From positions 13,489 to 77,488 of the forward strand of contig CAZWRK010000004.1 in the NCBI GenBank assembly GCA_964635875.1: a stretch of 64,000 nucleotides of DNA, written 5' to 3'. This DNA comes from CAZWRK01 sp964635875 (lineage in GTDB: Bacteria > Pseudomonadota > Gammaproteobacteria > Burkholderiales > Aquaspirillaceae). The position numbers and the translations under genes were made by a program. Below are positions 42,049 to 50,749 of the stretch, piece by piece. The first letter of the stretch is position 1. The number at the start of each line of letters is the position of its first letter. The notes under the pieces are model-generated. The model did not search any database. It was not told where the DNA came from and saw only the letters and a program-made list of their open reading frames with translations.

Positions 42049-43539
42049 ATGGCTGAAAATCTCTTAAGTCTGGTGATCTGGACCCCCATCATTGCGGGGT
42101 TGCTGGTAATGGTTGCTGGCAATAGCAATGCAACGGTAGCTCGATGGTTGGCCTTGGTAGGTGCTTTGGCTGGCTTTGTAGTTTCAATCCCGTTGTATTT
42201 GAATTTTAATTCGCTTAGCGGTGGAATGCAGTTTGAGGAGCTGAGTCCTTGGATTGAAAATTTGAATATCAACTATCACCTTGGTGTAGATGGTATTTCA
42301 ATGCTGTTCGTTATTTTGAATAGCTTTACTACTCTGTTAGTTGTGTTGTCTGGCTGGGAAGTAATTCAGAAGCGAGTGTCTCAGTATTTTGCCGCTTTTC
42401 TGATTATGTCTGGTTTGATTAACGGCGCTTTTGCTGCACTGGATGCGATTCTGTTTTACGTGTTCTTTGAAGCTATGTTAATCCCAATGTATCTAATCAT
42501 TGGTGTGTGGGGTGGTCCTCGTCGAGTTTATGCTTCTGTTAAATTCTTCTTGTATACCTTGCTCGGCTCCTTGTTAATGCTGGTTGCGTTTATTTACCTG
42601 TATTTCCAAGCTGGCTATAGCTTTGAGATTTTGAAGTTCCACACGTTGCCGATCCCGCTAACCGCACAAATGCTTCTATTTGGTGCCTTCTTCATGTCTT
42701 TTGCGGTGAAGGTTCCAATGTGGCCAGTTCATACTTGGTTACCTGATGCTCACGTCGAGGCTCCTACTGGCGGTTCGATGGTGTTGGCGGCGATTACCTT
42801 GAAGATTGGTGCATATGGCTTTCTGAGATTTGCATTGCCGATCTTGCCAGATGCTTCGCGCGAGTTGTCTTGGCTAATTGTTGGCTTTTCTCTTGTTGCG
42901 GTTATTTACATTGGCTTGGTTGCTTTGGTTCAAACTGATATGAAGAAGTTGGTAGCATATTCTTCCATTTCTCATATGGGTTTTGTGACGCTTGGCTTGT
43001 TTATGTTTACCGGCGCTAATTTGAACACATGGGCTGTTGAAGGTGCATTGGTTCAAATGGTCAGCCATGGTTTTGTTTCTGCTGCCATGTTTATGGGTAT
43101 TGGCGTGATGTATGACCGGCTGCACTCTAGAAACATTGCCGATTATGGTGGCGTCGCAAATAAGATGCCTATTTTCTCTGCATTTTTCCTTCTGTTTGCA
43201 ATGGCTAACTCTGGCTTGCCTGCGACGTCGGGTTTTGTTGGGGAGTTTATGGTCATCATGGGTGCATTGCAGGTGAACTTCTGGTTTGCATTCTTGGCGG
43301 CAACGACGCTTATTTTTGGTGCGGCGTACACATTATGGATGTATAAGCGGGTCATCTTTGGCGAGGTGGCTAACTCCCATGTTGAAGAATTAACAGATGT
43401 TAATAAGCGGGAGTTTCTCATTCTTGCTGTCCTAGCTATTGCTGTGCTTGGTATGGGTTTGTATCCGGAGATGTTCGTGAAGGTCATGCATGTGTCTGTA
43501 AACGACTTAATCGCCCATGTTTCACAATCCAAGCTTTGA
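42049..43539 (+). CDS. nuoM: NADH-quinone oxidoreductase subunit M
   Basis: The 496-residue antiporter-like membrane subunit has the family motifs FFEAMLIPMYLIIGVWGG and HTWLPDAHVEAPTGGSM, and a later conserved stretch AYSSISHMGFV. It forms one of the three proton channels. Its start lies 44 bases after nuoL. Confidence 0.96.
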   Translation: MAENLLSLVIWTPIIAGLLVMVAGNSNATVARWLALVGALAGFVVSIPLYLNFNSLSGGMQFEELSPWIENLNINYHLGVDGISMLFVILNSFTTLLVVLSGWEVIQKRVSQYFAAFLIMSGLINGAFAALDAILFYVFFEAMLIPMYLIIGVWGGPRRVYASVKFFLYTLLGSLLMLVAFIYLYFQAGYSFEILKFHTLPIPLTAQMLLFGAFFMSFAVKVPMWPVHTWLPDAHVEAPTGGSMVLAAITLKIGAYGFLRFALPILPDASRELSWLIVGFSLVAVIYIGLVALVQTDMKKLVAYSSISHMGFVTLGLFMFTGANLNTWAVEGALVQMVSHGFVSAAMFMGIGVMYDRLHSRNIADYGGVANKMPIFSAFFLLFAMANSGLPATSGFVGEFMVIMGALQVNFWFAFLAATTLIFGAAYTLWMYKRVIFGEVANSHVEELTDVNKREFLILAVLAIAVLGMGLYPEMFVKVMHVSVNDLIAHVSQSKL

Positions 43540-43571
43540 GATAATCGCTCCACGAATTGAGGAATATGTAG

Positions 43572-45038
43572 ATGAATTGGGCTGATTTGAACTTGATGCC
43601 AGCACTGCCCGAGATCTTCTTGCTCACGGCGGTATCCGTGATCTTGGTGCTTGATCTGTTTGTTTCTGATGCTAAGCGTGGTATTACCTATGCGTTATCG
43701 CTGCTAGCTTTATTGGGTTGTGCGGCGTTGACATTAGGTACGATGGGAGGGGCGTCTGTTCAAACATTCAGTGGTATGTTTGTCAGTGATCCAATGTCAG
43801 ACGTTATTAAGTTGGCAATGTATGTTGCTGTGGCTGGCACACTTGTGTACACCCGTCAGTATGCTGTTGATCATGGCATATTCCGCGGCGAGTATTACAC
43901 GCTGGCTTTGTTTAGCTTGCTGGGCATGATGGTTATGGTCTCTGCAAGTCACTTTTTAACACTCTATATCGGATTAGAACTTCTTTCATTGTCTCTGTAC
44001 GCATTGATCGCATTAAAGCGCGATTCTGTTCCCGCGACAGAAGCAGCCATGAAGTACTTTGTTTTAGGTGCATTAGCATCAGGCATGCTTTTATATGGCA
44101 TGTCTATGCTATACGGGGCAACAGGTAGCTTGTTCTTGAATGAAGTTGGGCGATCTGTTTCTTCAGGTAGTGCAAATGGCATGCTGGTTATTTTTGGTAC
44201 GGTATTTTTGGTAGCGGGCTTGGCTTTTAAATTGGGCGCCGTTCCATTTCACATGTGGGTTCCAGATGTATACCAGGGCTCTCCTACTGCCATTACTTTG
44301 ATGATTGGTGCTGCGCCAAAACTCGCTGCTTTTGTTTTTACGTTGCGAATTTTGGCTCAAGGGTTAGCAGGTGTAGTTGCTGACTGGCAGGTTATGCTGA
44401 TGATTCTAGCGATTTTGTCTATGGGTCTTGGCAATGTCACTGCAATCGCTCAGGTTAATGTGAAGCGTATGTTTGCGTATTCTACGGTTTCTCATATGGG
44501 CTTTTTGCTTGTGGGGTTGCTGACGGGGACACAATCTGGCTACTCTGCGGCAATGTTCTATGCGATTGTCTATGTGCTGATGGCAATGGTTGGTTTTGGA
44601 ATTTTGCTGGCATTGTCGCGCTCTGGTTTTGATTGCGAAACGTTGGATGATCTTAAAGGTCTTAACCAAAAGCATAGCGGCTATGCATTTTTGATGCTGT
44701 TAGCTATGTTCTCTATGGCAGGCATTCCTCCTCTTGTTGGCTTCTATGCAAAATTTGCTGTGTTGAAAGCTGCTGTTGATGTTGGTTTGATTGGTTTAGC
44801 TGTAGTTGGTGTTTTGTTCTCCTTGGTGGGCGCTTTCTATTACCTCCGCGTTGTTAAGTGCATGTACTTTGATGAGCCTCTTGATAATGCAACATCGGTT
44901 CCTGTCATTCGAGGTGAAATGAAGGTCTTGCTAGCTGTCAATGGTTTGGCTCTGCTTGGCTTAGGGGTATTGCCGGATTCTCTCTTGAGCGTATGTATTG
45001 AGGCTATGAAGCAGTCTTTACCAGTAATTGGAGCTTGA
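43572..45038 (+). CDS. nuoN: NADH-quinone oxidoreductase subunit N
   Basis: The 488-residue antiporter-like subunit shows LYIGLELLSLSLYALIAL, PFHMWVPDVYQGSPTAIT and YSTVSHMGFLLVGL. It completes the 14-subunit set nuoA-N without inserted genes. Its TGA overlaps the following DUF2818 start. Confidence 0.96.
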   Translation: MNWADLNLMPALPEIFLLTAVSVILVLDLFVSDAKRGITYALSLLALLGCAALTLGTMGGASVQTFSGMFVSDPMSDVIKLAMYVAVAGTLVYTRQYAVDHGIFRGEYYTLALFSLLGMMVMVSASHFLTLYIGLELLSLSLYALIALKRDSVPATEAAMKYFVLGALASGMLLYGMSMLYGATGSLFLNEVGRSVSSGSANGMLVIFGTVFLVAGLAFKLGAVPFHMWVPDVYQGSPTAITLMIGAAPKLAAFVFTLRILAQGLAGVVADWQVMLMILAILSMGLGNVTAIAQVNVKRMFAYSTVSHMGFLLVGLLTGTQSGYSAAMFYAIVYVLMAMVGFGILLALSRSGFDCETLDDLKGLNQKHSGYAFLMLLAMFSMAGIPPLVGFYAKFAVLKAAVDVGLIGLAVVGVLFSLVGAFYYLRVVKCMYFDEPLDNATSVPVIRGEMKVLLAVNGLALLGLGVLPDSLLSVCIEAMKQSLPVIGA

Positions 45039-45340
45039 TGATGAATTGGCAGGCGCTGAGCATTTTATTTTTGGCTGTAATATTGGCTAACCTGCCTTTT
45101 CTTAATGGCTCCCGTTTTTTGCTTGCTTTTTCGATTAATAAAAATTTTTGGCTTGAGAGTTTTGAATTTGCCATTTTTTACTGTGTAATCGGTTTTATAA
45201 GCTTGCAGTTGGAGGCAAAAGATGCTGTTGTTCATAGCCAGGGCTGGCACTTTTACGTGGTAACTTTTTTTCTCTTTGTTGTTTTCTCTTTTCCCGGCTT
45301 CGTTGTTAAATATTTTTGGCGCCGTCGTGGAATAGCATAG
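45038..45340 (+). CDS. DUF2818 family membrane protein
   Basis: The small membrane protein (about 100 residues, three helices, basic RRR tail) contains LANLPFLNGSRFL and FPGFVVKYFWRRR. A DUF2818 gene directly after nuoN is typical of betaproteobacteria. Its role, perhaps in complex I assembly, is unproven. Two tandem ATGs compete: 45038 gives the ATGA overlap with nuoN, 45041 has better spacing from TGGAG at 45029-45033. Confidence 0.85.
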   Translation: MMNWQALSILFLAVILANLPFLNGSRFLLAFSINKNFWLESFEFAIFYCVIGFISLQLEAKDAVVHSQGWHFYVVTFFLFVVFSFPGFVVKYFWRRRGIA

Positions 45341-45390
45341 AAATGAAAATAAAAAATCCGGCAAGTTGCCGGATTTTTTATTTTCATTTC
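45340..45390. terminator. long perfect inverted repeat, terminator of the nuo operon
   Basis: Two perfect 25-base arms (45340-45364 and 45366-45390) surround a single central G, so the real loop is CAAGTTG or similar. The GC-rich core CCGGCAA/TTGCCGG followed by a T run is a normal terminator. The A/T-rich outer 15 bases extend it far beyond the usual stem. Confidence 0.92.
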
Positions 45391-45423
45391 TAATTCATTT
45401 GTTTATCGTATAAATTTTTAATT

Positions 45424-46542
45424 ATGTCTTTACACGCATTTTCTCCTGACTCTGCTTGTCAATTATCCCCTATAGAATGGTATGAAGAGGCTTCGTTGAA
45501 AGAGGGATTTATTCATGATCCTGCACAACGGAATGCTGTTGCCTATTTGCAGGCGTTGTATGAAGAATTGCTCGTTTTTCAGCAAAAACGGAATCGATTC
45601 TTGGGGCGCAGCTTGCGCCAACCTAGTGTGCCAAAGGGGCTGTATTTCTGGGGCGGGGTTGGGCGTGGAAAAAGCTTCTTAATGGATGTTTTTTATGCTT
45701 GCGTACCGTTTAAGAGAAAACGGCGTGTGCATTTTCATCACTTTATGATGGAGGTGCATCAGGGGCTGGCAAAGCTGACTAGAGAGGTTGATCCTCTTTT
45801 AGTTATAGCGACTGATATCTCAAAAAAGACGCGCTTACTATGTTTCGATGAATTTCATGTGTCAGATATTGCTGATGCCATGATTCTTTCTCGTTTATTA
45901 AGTGCGCTTTTAAATAAGGGAGTTGTCCTTGTTGTTACTTCAAATTACCCGCCTGCTGACTTGTATCCGAATGGATTGAAGAGAGATAATTTTTTGCCTG
46001 CCATTCATCTGTTGGAGAGCGCATTAACTATTGTGAATGTGGATGGTGGCAATGACTATAGGCTGCGTGCATTAACAAAAGAACCTCTTTATTTGACCCC
46101 TCTAAATAAAGAAAATCAGCAGAAATTACTTTCTATATACAAAAATGTTGCGACAAGCCGAGAGTTAAAGCATCAGCTTACAATAATGGGGAGAAATATT
46201 TCTGCTATTCATCATTCGATGGGCGTGGTGTGGTTTGATTTTTTTGAAATTTGTGGCGGTCCTCGCTCGCAAACAGATTATGTTGAGATTGCAAAGGAGT
46301 ATCACACAGTCATTGTTTCTGGGCTCCCTCAGCTTTCTGCAGAGCAATCGTCAGAGGCACGGCGATTTACATGGTTAGTAGACGTTTTTTATGACTCAAG
46401 GGTCAAGTTGATTGTTTCTGCGGAAGTGGAAGCTTCTTTTGTTTATCTGGATGGTATTCAATCTAGCGAATTTTTCCGGACAGCAAGTCGCTTGACAGAA
46501 ATGCAGACGAGAGAGTATTTGTCATTACCTCATCTATCTTAA
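45424..46542 (+). CDS. zapE: cell division protein ZapE (AFG1-type ATPase)
   Basis: The 372-residue AAA-like ATPase has Walker A GGVGRGKS (77-84), Walker B LLCFDEFHVSDIADA and the C-terminal segment TWLVDVFYDSRVKL of the AFG1/ZapE family. In E. coli, ZapE acts on the FtsZ ring during stress and interacts with Oxa1-type insertases. No Shine-Dalgarno sequence precedes the ATG. A TATAAA hexamer at 45409-45414 is so close that transcription from it would give an almost leaderless message. Confidence 0.92.
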   Translation: MSLHAFSPDSACQLSPIEWYEEASLKEGFIHDPAQRNAVAYLQALYEELLVFQQKRNRFLGRSLRQPSVPKGLYFWGGVGRGKSFLMDVFYACVPFKRKRRVHFHHFMMEVHQGLAKLTREVDPLLVIATDISKKTRLLCFDEFHVSDIADAMILSRLLSALLNKGVVLVVTSNYPPADLYPNGLKRDNFLPAIHLLESALTIVNVDGGNDYRLRALTKEPLYLTPLNKENQQKLLSIYKNVATSRELKHQLTIMGRNISAIHHSMGVVWFDFFEICGGPRSQTDYVEIAKEYHTVIVSGLPQLSAEQSSEARRFTWLVDVFYDSRVKLIVSAEVEASFVYLDGIQSSEFFRTASRLTEMQTREYLSLPHLS

Positions 46543-46731
46543 TGGTATATTTTTTTGAGATTTTGTTTTATTTGGATTGTTGTGCAAAAATTAGGACAGT
46601 AATTAGTGTGGCCTGCTAAAATGTTCGGTTGATTTGCCGTTATATGGCATAAGAGTGGCTGTTTAAGAGAGTTGTTTTTCTGTGCTAGCTTATGCTGAAA
46701 ATTTTATTTGTTATTTTTTTGGAGTGTTCAC

Positions 46732-47157
46732 ATGGCTATCGAACGTACGTTGTCAATGATTAAACCCGATGCGGTTGCAAAAAATGTAATTGGCCAAATT
46801 TATGCGCGTTTTGAGGGGGCGGGCCTGCGTGTCGTTGCTTCAAAAATGAAGCACCTGTCCCGAGCAGAAGCCGAAGGCTTTTATGCAGTGCACAAAGAAC
46901 GTCCTTTTTTCAAAGACCTCGTTGATTTTATGATTTCAGGTCCTGTCATGATTCAAGTGCTAGAGGGTGAAGGCGCTGTGCTGAAAAACCGTGACCTGAT
47001 GGGAGCTACTGATCCTAAAAAGGCTGATGCAGGCACGATCCGCGCTGATTTTGCAGACTCAATTGATGCGAATGCTGTGCATGGCTCTGATAGTCTTGAA
47101 AATGCTGCTGTTGAAATTGCTTATTTCTTCCCTGCTTCAGAGGTCTTTGCTCGCTGA
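46732..47157 (+). CDS. ndk: nucleoside diphosphate kinase
   Basis: Ndk balances nucleoside triphosphate pools by moving the terminal phosphate through a phospho-histidine. The 141-residue protein has RTLSMIKPDAVAKN and the active-site His117 in NAVHGSDS. ATG at 46732 is preceded by GGAG seven bases upstream; the frame extension to 46708 is rejected. The 189-base gap to zapE holds no gene. ndk-rlmN-rodZ-ispG-hisS is a conserved proteobacterial order. Confidence 0.97.
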   Translation: MAIERTLSMIKPDAVAKNVIGQIYARFEGAGLRVVASKMKHLSRAEAEGFYAVHKERPFFKDLVDFMISGPVMIQVLEGEGAVLKNRDLMGATDPKKADAGTIRADFADSIDANAVHGSDSLENAAVEIAYFFPASEVFAR

Positions 47158-47210
47158 TTTTTCAGCCACCCGCTGGGTTTTTTTAGGCTTGGCGGGTTTG
47201 CTTTATTCTC

Positions 47211-48296
47211 ATGAAAACTAATCTCCTCGATTTTACTCTTCCTCAATTGCTGGAACACTTTGCATCTCAAGGTGAAAAAGCGTTTCGTGCTAAGCAGGTC
47301 ATGCGTTGGATTCACCAAATGGGTGAGTCTGACTTTGATGCAATGACTGATTTAGCAAAAAGCTTACGGCATAAATTGCAAGCTTCTGCTGAGGTTCGGG
47401 TGCCTCATCTGATGGCTGAGCAAGCCTCGTCAGATGGCACACGAAAGTGGTTATTAGACGTTAGTACGGGCAATGGTGTTGAAACTGTTTTCATTCCGGA
47501 AAGCGATCGCGGTACTTTATGTGTGTCAAGTCAAGTTGGCTGTGCTTTAGAATGCACTTTTTGCTCTACTGCTCGCCAAGGCTTTAATCGTAATCTATCA
47601 ACCTCGGAAATTATTGGCCAACTGTGGTGGGCAAATAAATCCTTAGGCGTTACGCCCAAAAATGAGCGGGTGATTTCGAATGTGGTAATGATGGGTATGG
47701 GTGAGCCCCTTGCTAATTATGAAAATGTGGTTTCTGCAATGCAGATCATGTTGGATGATCACGGATATGGCTTAAGCCGGCGGCGCGTGACATTGTCAAC
47801 ATCTGGTTTGGTTCCTGCCATGGATCGCCTGCGAGAAGATTGTCCTGTGGCATTGGCAGTGTCGTTGCACGCGCCAAATGATGCGATTCGGGATCAGATT
47901 GTTCCTATCAATAAAAAATACCCACTGAAATCATTGTTGGCCGCGTGCTTGCGTTACCTTGAGCGTGCGCCTCGTGATTTTGTGACCTTTGAATATGTCA
48001 TGTTAGATCAAATCAATGATCGCCCAGAACATGCTCGCGAACTGGTTCAGCTTCTAAAAGATGTACCGTGCAAATTTAATTTAATTCCATTTAATCCGTT
48101 TCCTAACTCCGGTTATGCACGGTCAAGCAATAATGCCATTAGGATTTTTCGCGAAATTTTGCAAGAAGCTGGCTTTGTTGTAACAGTCAGAAAGACGCGT
48201 GGCGAAGATATTGATGCTGCATGTGGTCAACTCGCTGGGCGTGTTCAAGATAAAACACGAAGACTTATTCGTATTGATCCTGCCTCAGAAAAATAG
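47211..48296 (+). CDS. rlmN: dual-specificity RNA methyltransferase RlmN
   Basis: RlmN methylates C2 of A2503 in 23S rRNA and A37 in some tRNAs, using radical SAM chemistry. The 361-residue protein has the cluster motif CALECTFC (Cys111, 115, 118) and the two other catalytic cysteines, including Cys338 in DAACGQL. GMGEPLANY is a family segment. The absence of substitutions at these positions points to an active enzyme. Confidence 0.96.
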   Translation: MKTNLLDFTLPQLLEHFASQGEKAFRAKQVMRWIHQMGESDFDAMTDLAKSLRHKLQASAEVRVPHLMAEQASSDGTRKWLLDVSTGNGVETVFIPESDRGTLCVSSQVGCALECTFCSTARQGFNRNLSTSEIIGQLWWANKSLGVTPKNERVISNVVMMGMGEPLANYENVVSAMQIMLDDHGYGLSRRRVTLSTSGLVPAMDRLREDCPVALAVSLHAPNDAIRDQIVPINKKYPLKSLLAACLRYLERAPRDFVTFEYVMLDQINDRPEHARELVQLLKDVPCKFNLIPFNPFPNSGYARSSNNAIRIFREILQEAGFVVTVRKTRGEDIDAACGQLAGRVQDKTRRLIRIDPASEK

Positions 48297-48303
48297 TTGG
48301 GGT

Positions 48304-48342
48304 GGCAAGATTTGTTTTTCCTGATCTTGCCTAGCGTACAAT
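48304..48342 (+). promoter_or_regulatory. hairpin and possible promoter ahead of rodZ
   Basis: GGCAAGAT (48304-48311) and ATCTTGCC (48324-48331) form an eight-base stem without a T run, just after rlmN. TACAAT (48337-48342) is a good -10; TTGTTT (48312-48317) would be its -35 at a long 19-base spacing. A start near 48349 would give rodZ a leader of about 63 bases. Confidence 0.4.
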
Positions 48343-48411
48343 GCTTTTTTGATCAGTGTGTCGGCGTTTCAGCGTCCGAATGAATAACTCACAAGAACAA
48401 GCGGAGCGTTC

Positions 48412-49395
48412 ATGAGCAGTGATATTTTGGTTCCAGCAGGGGGAGCCCAACCGACAGTTTCTGTCGGAGTGATGTTGTCAAACGAGCGTGTGAAGCGTGG
48501 TATTTCTTTGCAAGAGGTTGCGGATCAACTTAAGTTGTCACGCAAGCAAATAGAAGCGCTCGAAAATGACGATTTTGATCGTTTGCCTGGGGTTGCATTT
48601 GTGCGTGGATTTACCAGAAATTATGCAAAATTTCTAGGCTTAGACCCGATACCATTAATGTTGGCGCTGGATGTTGTATTGCCCGCTAGAACCCCTCCTA
48701 TTATTGCCTCTGCTGAACCTGCTCCAGCTTCGGATAAAGACCTTTCCCCGCCTGCGCCTAACAAGAAGTCACCTGCTGCTCTAATGATAGGCGTTGCAGT
48801 ATTAGGGGTGATTGGCTTGCTTGGCGTTTATGCCAGCACAAAGCATGAACCGAGTGCGTCAAGTCCTCTTTCTGCTGGCCCAAGTCAGTCGAAGCTGGAC
48901 ACTACAGTTGCTCCCGTAGTGGCTAAGACCGTTCCCGCAGCTGTTGCACCTGTTGAGTCCTCTCCTGTGGTGAAGCCTGACGTAGCGGCTGTCGCACCTG
49001 TGACAGAAGTCAAGCCAGCTGCCACCGCCTCCACACAGGCGGATGGTGCTGCTCCCTTGCTGGCTACGCCTGCGGCAACTGCATCACCGCCTGCCACTTT
49101 AGTTGCTAATCAAGCGGTCCCGTCTATCAAGCCGGTTGGTATGGTGGGGCAGATGGCAGAAAATGAAATACATCTTAAGGTGACACAAAACTCTTGGCTG
49201 TCTGTTGTTGATAGCAGTGGCAAAAAATTACTCTATGGCGAAATTGCACCAGGTGAAGAGCGTAAATTATCTGGTCAGCCTCCTTTTAAGTTAACGATTG
49301 GCAATGCTTCCGGTGTTTCACTTTTATATAAAGGCCAGCCAGTTGATTTAGGCCCGAGTACTAAAGGTGCAACGGCACGCTTAGTGTTGAAATAA
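48412..49395 (+). CDS. rodZ: cytoskeletal/cell-shape protein RodZ
   Basis: The 327-residue protein has an N-terminal Cro-type helix-turn-helix domain (about 17-80) that binds MreB in homologs, a Pro-rich linker, one membrane helix (about 122-141), an Ala/Pro/Val-rich periplasmic spacer and a C-terminal DUF4115 beta domain (SWLSVVDSSGKKLLYGEI). It helps maintain rod shape and heads a run leading to ispG and hisS. Confidence 0.93.
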   Translation: MSSDILVPAGGAQPTVSVGVMLSNERVKRGISLQEVADQLKLSRKQIEALENDDFDRLPGVAFVRGFTRNYAKFLGLDPIPLMLALDVVLPARTPPIIASAEPAPASDKDLSPPAPNKKSPAALMIGVAVLGVIGLLGVYASTKHEPSASSPLSAGPSQSKLDTTVAPVVAKTVPAAVAPVESSPVVKPDVAAVAPVTEVKPAATASTQADGAAPLLATPAATASPPATLVANQAVPSIKPVGMVGQMAENEIHLKVTQNSWLSVVDSSGKKLLYGEIAPGEERKLSGQPPFKLTIGNASGVSLLYKGQPVDLGPSTKGATARLVLK

Positions 49396-49424
49396 TTTCC
49401 TGCCTTTCTGGAGACGTATTGCTG

Positions 49425-50705
49425 ATGCTTGAAACGACACCTATTCGCCGCTTTTCTCGTCAAGTTTGGATTGGCTCTGTTCCTGTGGGTGGGGGGGCGC
49501 CTGTTATGGTTCAATCAATGACGAATACAGATACTGCGGATGCGGTTGCTACCGCGTTACAAGTGCGAGAGCTTGCGTTGGCCGGTTCTGAGGCGGTTCG
49601 TATTACCGTGAATAGCCCCGAGGCTGCTGCACGGGTCGCAGAGATTCGGCAGCGCTTGGATGATGTTGGGTGCGATGTGCCATTGATTGGAGATTTTCAT
49701 TTTAATGGTGATCGGCTACTGCGAGACTATCCTGATTGCGCGCGCGCGCTTGCAAAATATCGCATTAATCCGGGTAATGTGGGGAAGGGCGCTAAAGGGG
49801 ACGATAAGTTTGCTTTCATGGTCCAATGTGCAATTGATTACAAAAAGCCCATCCGAATAGGGGTGAACTGGGGGAGCTTGGACCAAGCATTGGCTACTCG
49901 GCTTATGGACGAAAATAGCAGGCGCTCTGCCCCGCTGTCTCCCGACGCCGTCATGCGTGAAGCATTGATTGTCTCTGCAATTGAAAGCGCACAAAAGGCC
50001 GTTGAGCTGGGACTCTCTCCTGATCAGATTATTTTGTCGTGTAAGGTTAGTCACGTTCAGGACCTTATTTCTGTTTATCGAGAGCTAGGGAGCCGTTGTG
50101 ACTGGCCTTTGCATTTAGGCCTGACTGAGGCTGGAATGGGGTCTAAAGGGATTGTTGCTTCGACTGCCGCATTGGCGGTGTTACTGCAAGAGGGGATTGG
50201 CGATACGATTCGCATTTCATTGACGCCTCAGCCTGGGGAAGCCAGAACCCGAGAGGTGATTGTTGGGCAAGAAATTTTACAAACCATGGGCTTGCGGTCT
50301 TTTACGCCTTTGGTGACTGCGTGTCCTGGATGTGGCCGCACAACAAGCACTTTGTTTCAGGAGCTTGCAGATAGTATTCAGGTCTGGTTACGTGAGCAAA
50401 TGCCGATTTGGCGGTTGCAGTACCCCGGTGTTGAGTCCATGAATGTCGCTGTGATGGGGTGCGTGGTAAATGGTCCGGGTGAGTCAAAGTTAGCCGACAT
50501 TGGTATCTCCCTGCCGGGGACAGGAGAGGTTCCTGTGGCGCCTGTTTACGTTGATGGTGAAAAGACCGTGACGCTAAAAGGTGATCAAATTGCCCAAGAG
50601 TTTCAAGCCATTGTAGATGACTATGTTCGCAGTCGTTATGGTGAGGGGGGTAAAAAGCGCCAAGTGCGCCCTGCTCAGATCATTCCGATTCAACGATTGC
50701 CGTAA
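49425..50705 (+). CDS. ispG: 4-hydroxy-3-methylbut-2-en-1-yl diphosphate synthase IspG (GcpE)
   Basis: IspG catalyses the penultimate step of the MEP isoprenoid pathway. The 426-residue protein has the TIM-barrel start VQSMTNTDTADA and the 4Fe-4S ligands Cys300, Cys303 (ACPGCGR) and Cys346 (GCVVNGPGES), plus the conserved Glu nearby. A TTG at 49419 in the same frame has GGAG at better spacing, so the true start could be six bases earlier than the ATG chosen. Confidence 0.96.
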   Translation: MLETTPIRRFSRQVWIGSVPVGGGAPVMVQSMTNTDTADAVATALQVRELALAGSEAVRITVNSPEAAARVAEIRQRLDDVGCDVPLIGDFHFNGDRLLRDYPDCARALAKYRINPGNVGKGAKGDDKFAFMVQCAIDYKKPIRIGVNWGSLDQALATRLMDENSRRSAPLSPDAVMREALIVSAIESAQKAVELGLSPDQIILSCKVSHVQDLISVYRELGSRCDWPLHLGLTEAGMGSKGIVASTAALAVLLQEGIGDTIRISLTPQPGEARTREVIVGQEILQTMGLRSFTPLVTACPGCGRTTSTLFQELADSIQVWLREQMPIWRLQYPGVESMNVAVMGCVVNGPGESKLADIGISLPGTGEVPVAPVYVDGEKTVTLKGDQIAQEFQAIVDDYVRSRYGEGGKKRQVRPAQIIPIQRLP

Positions 50706-50749
50706 ACAATCTTTGTTTTCATTTTAAAACTTCAATCAGAATAAATTTT

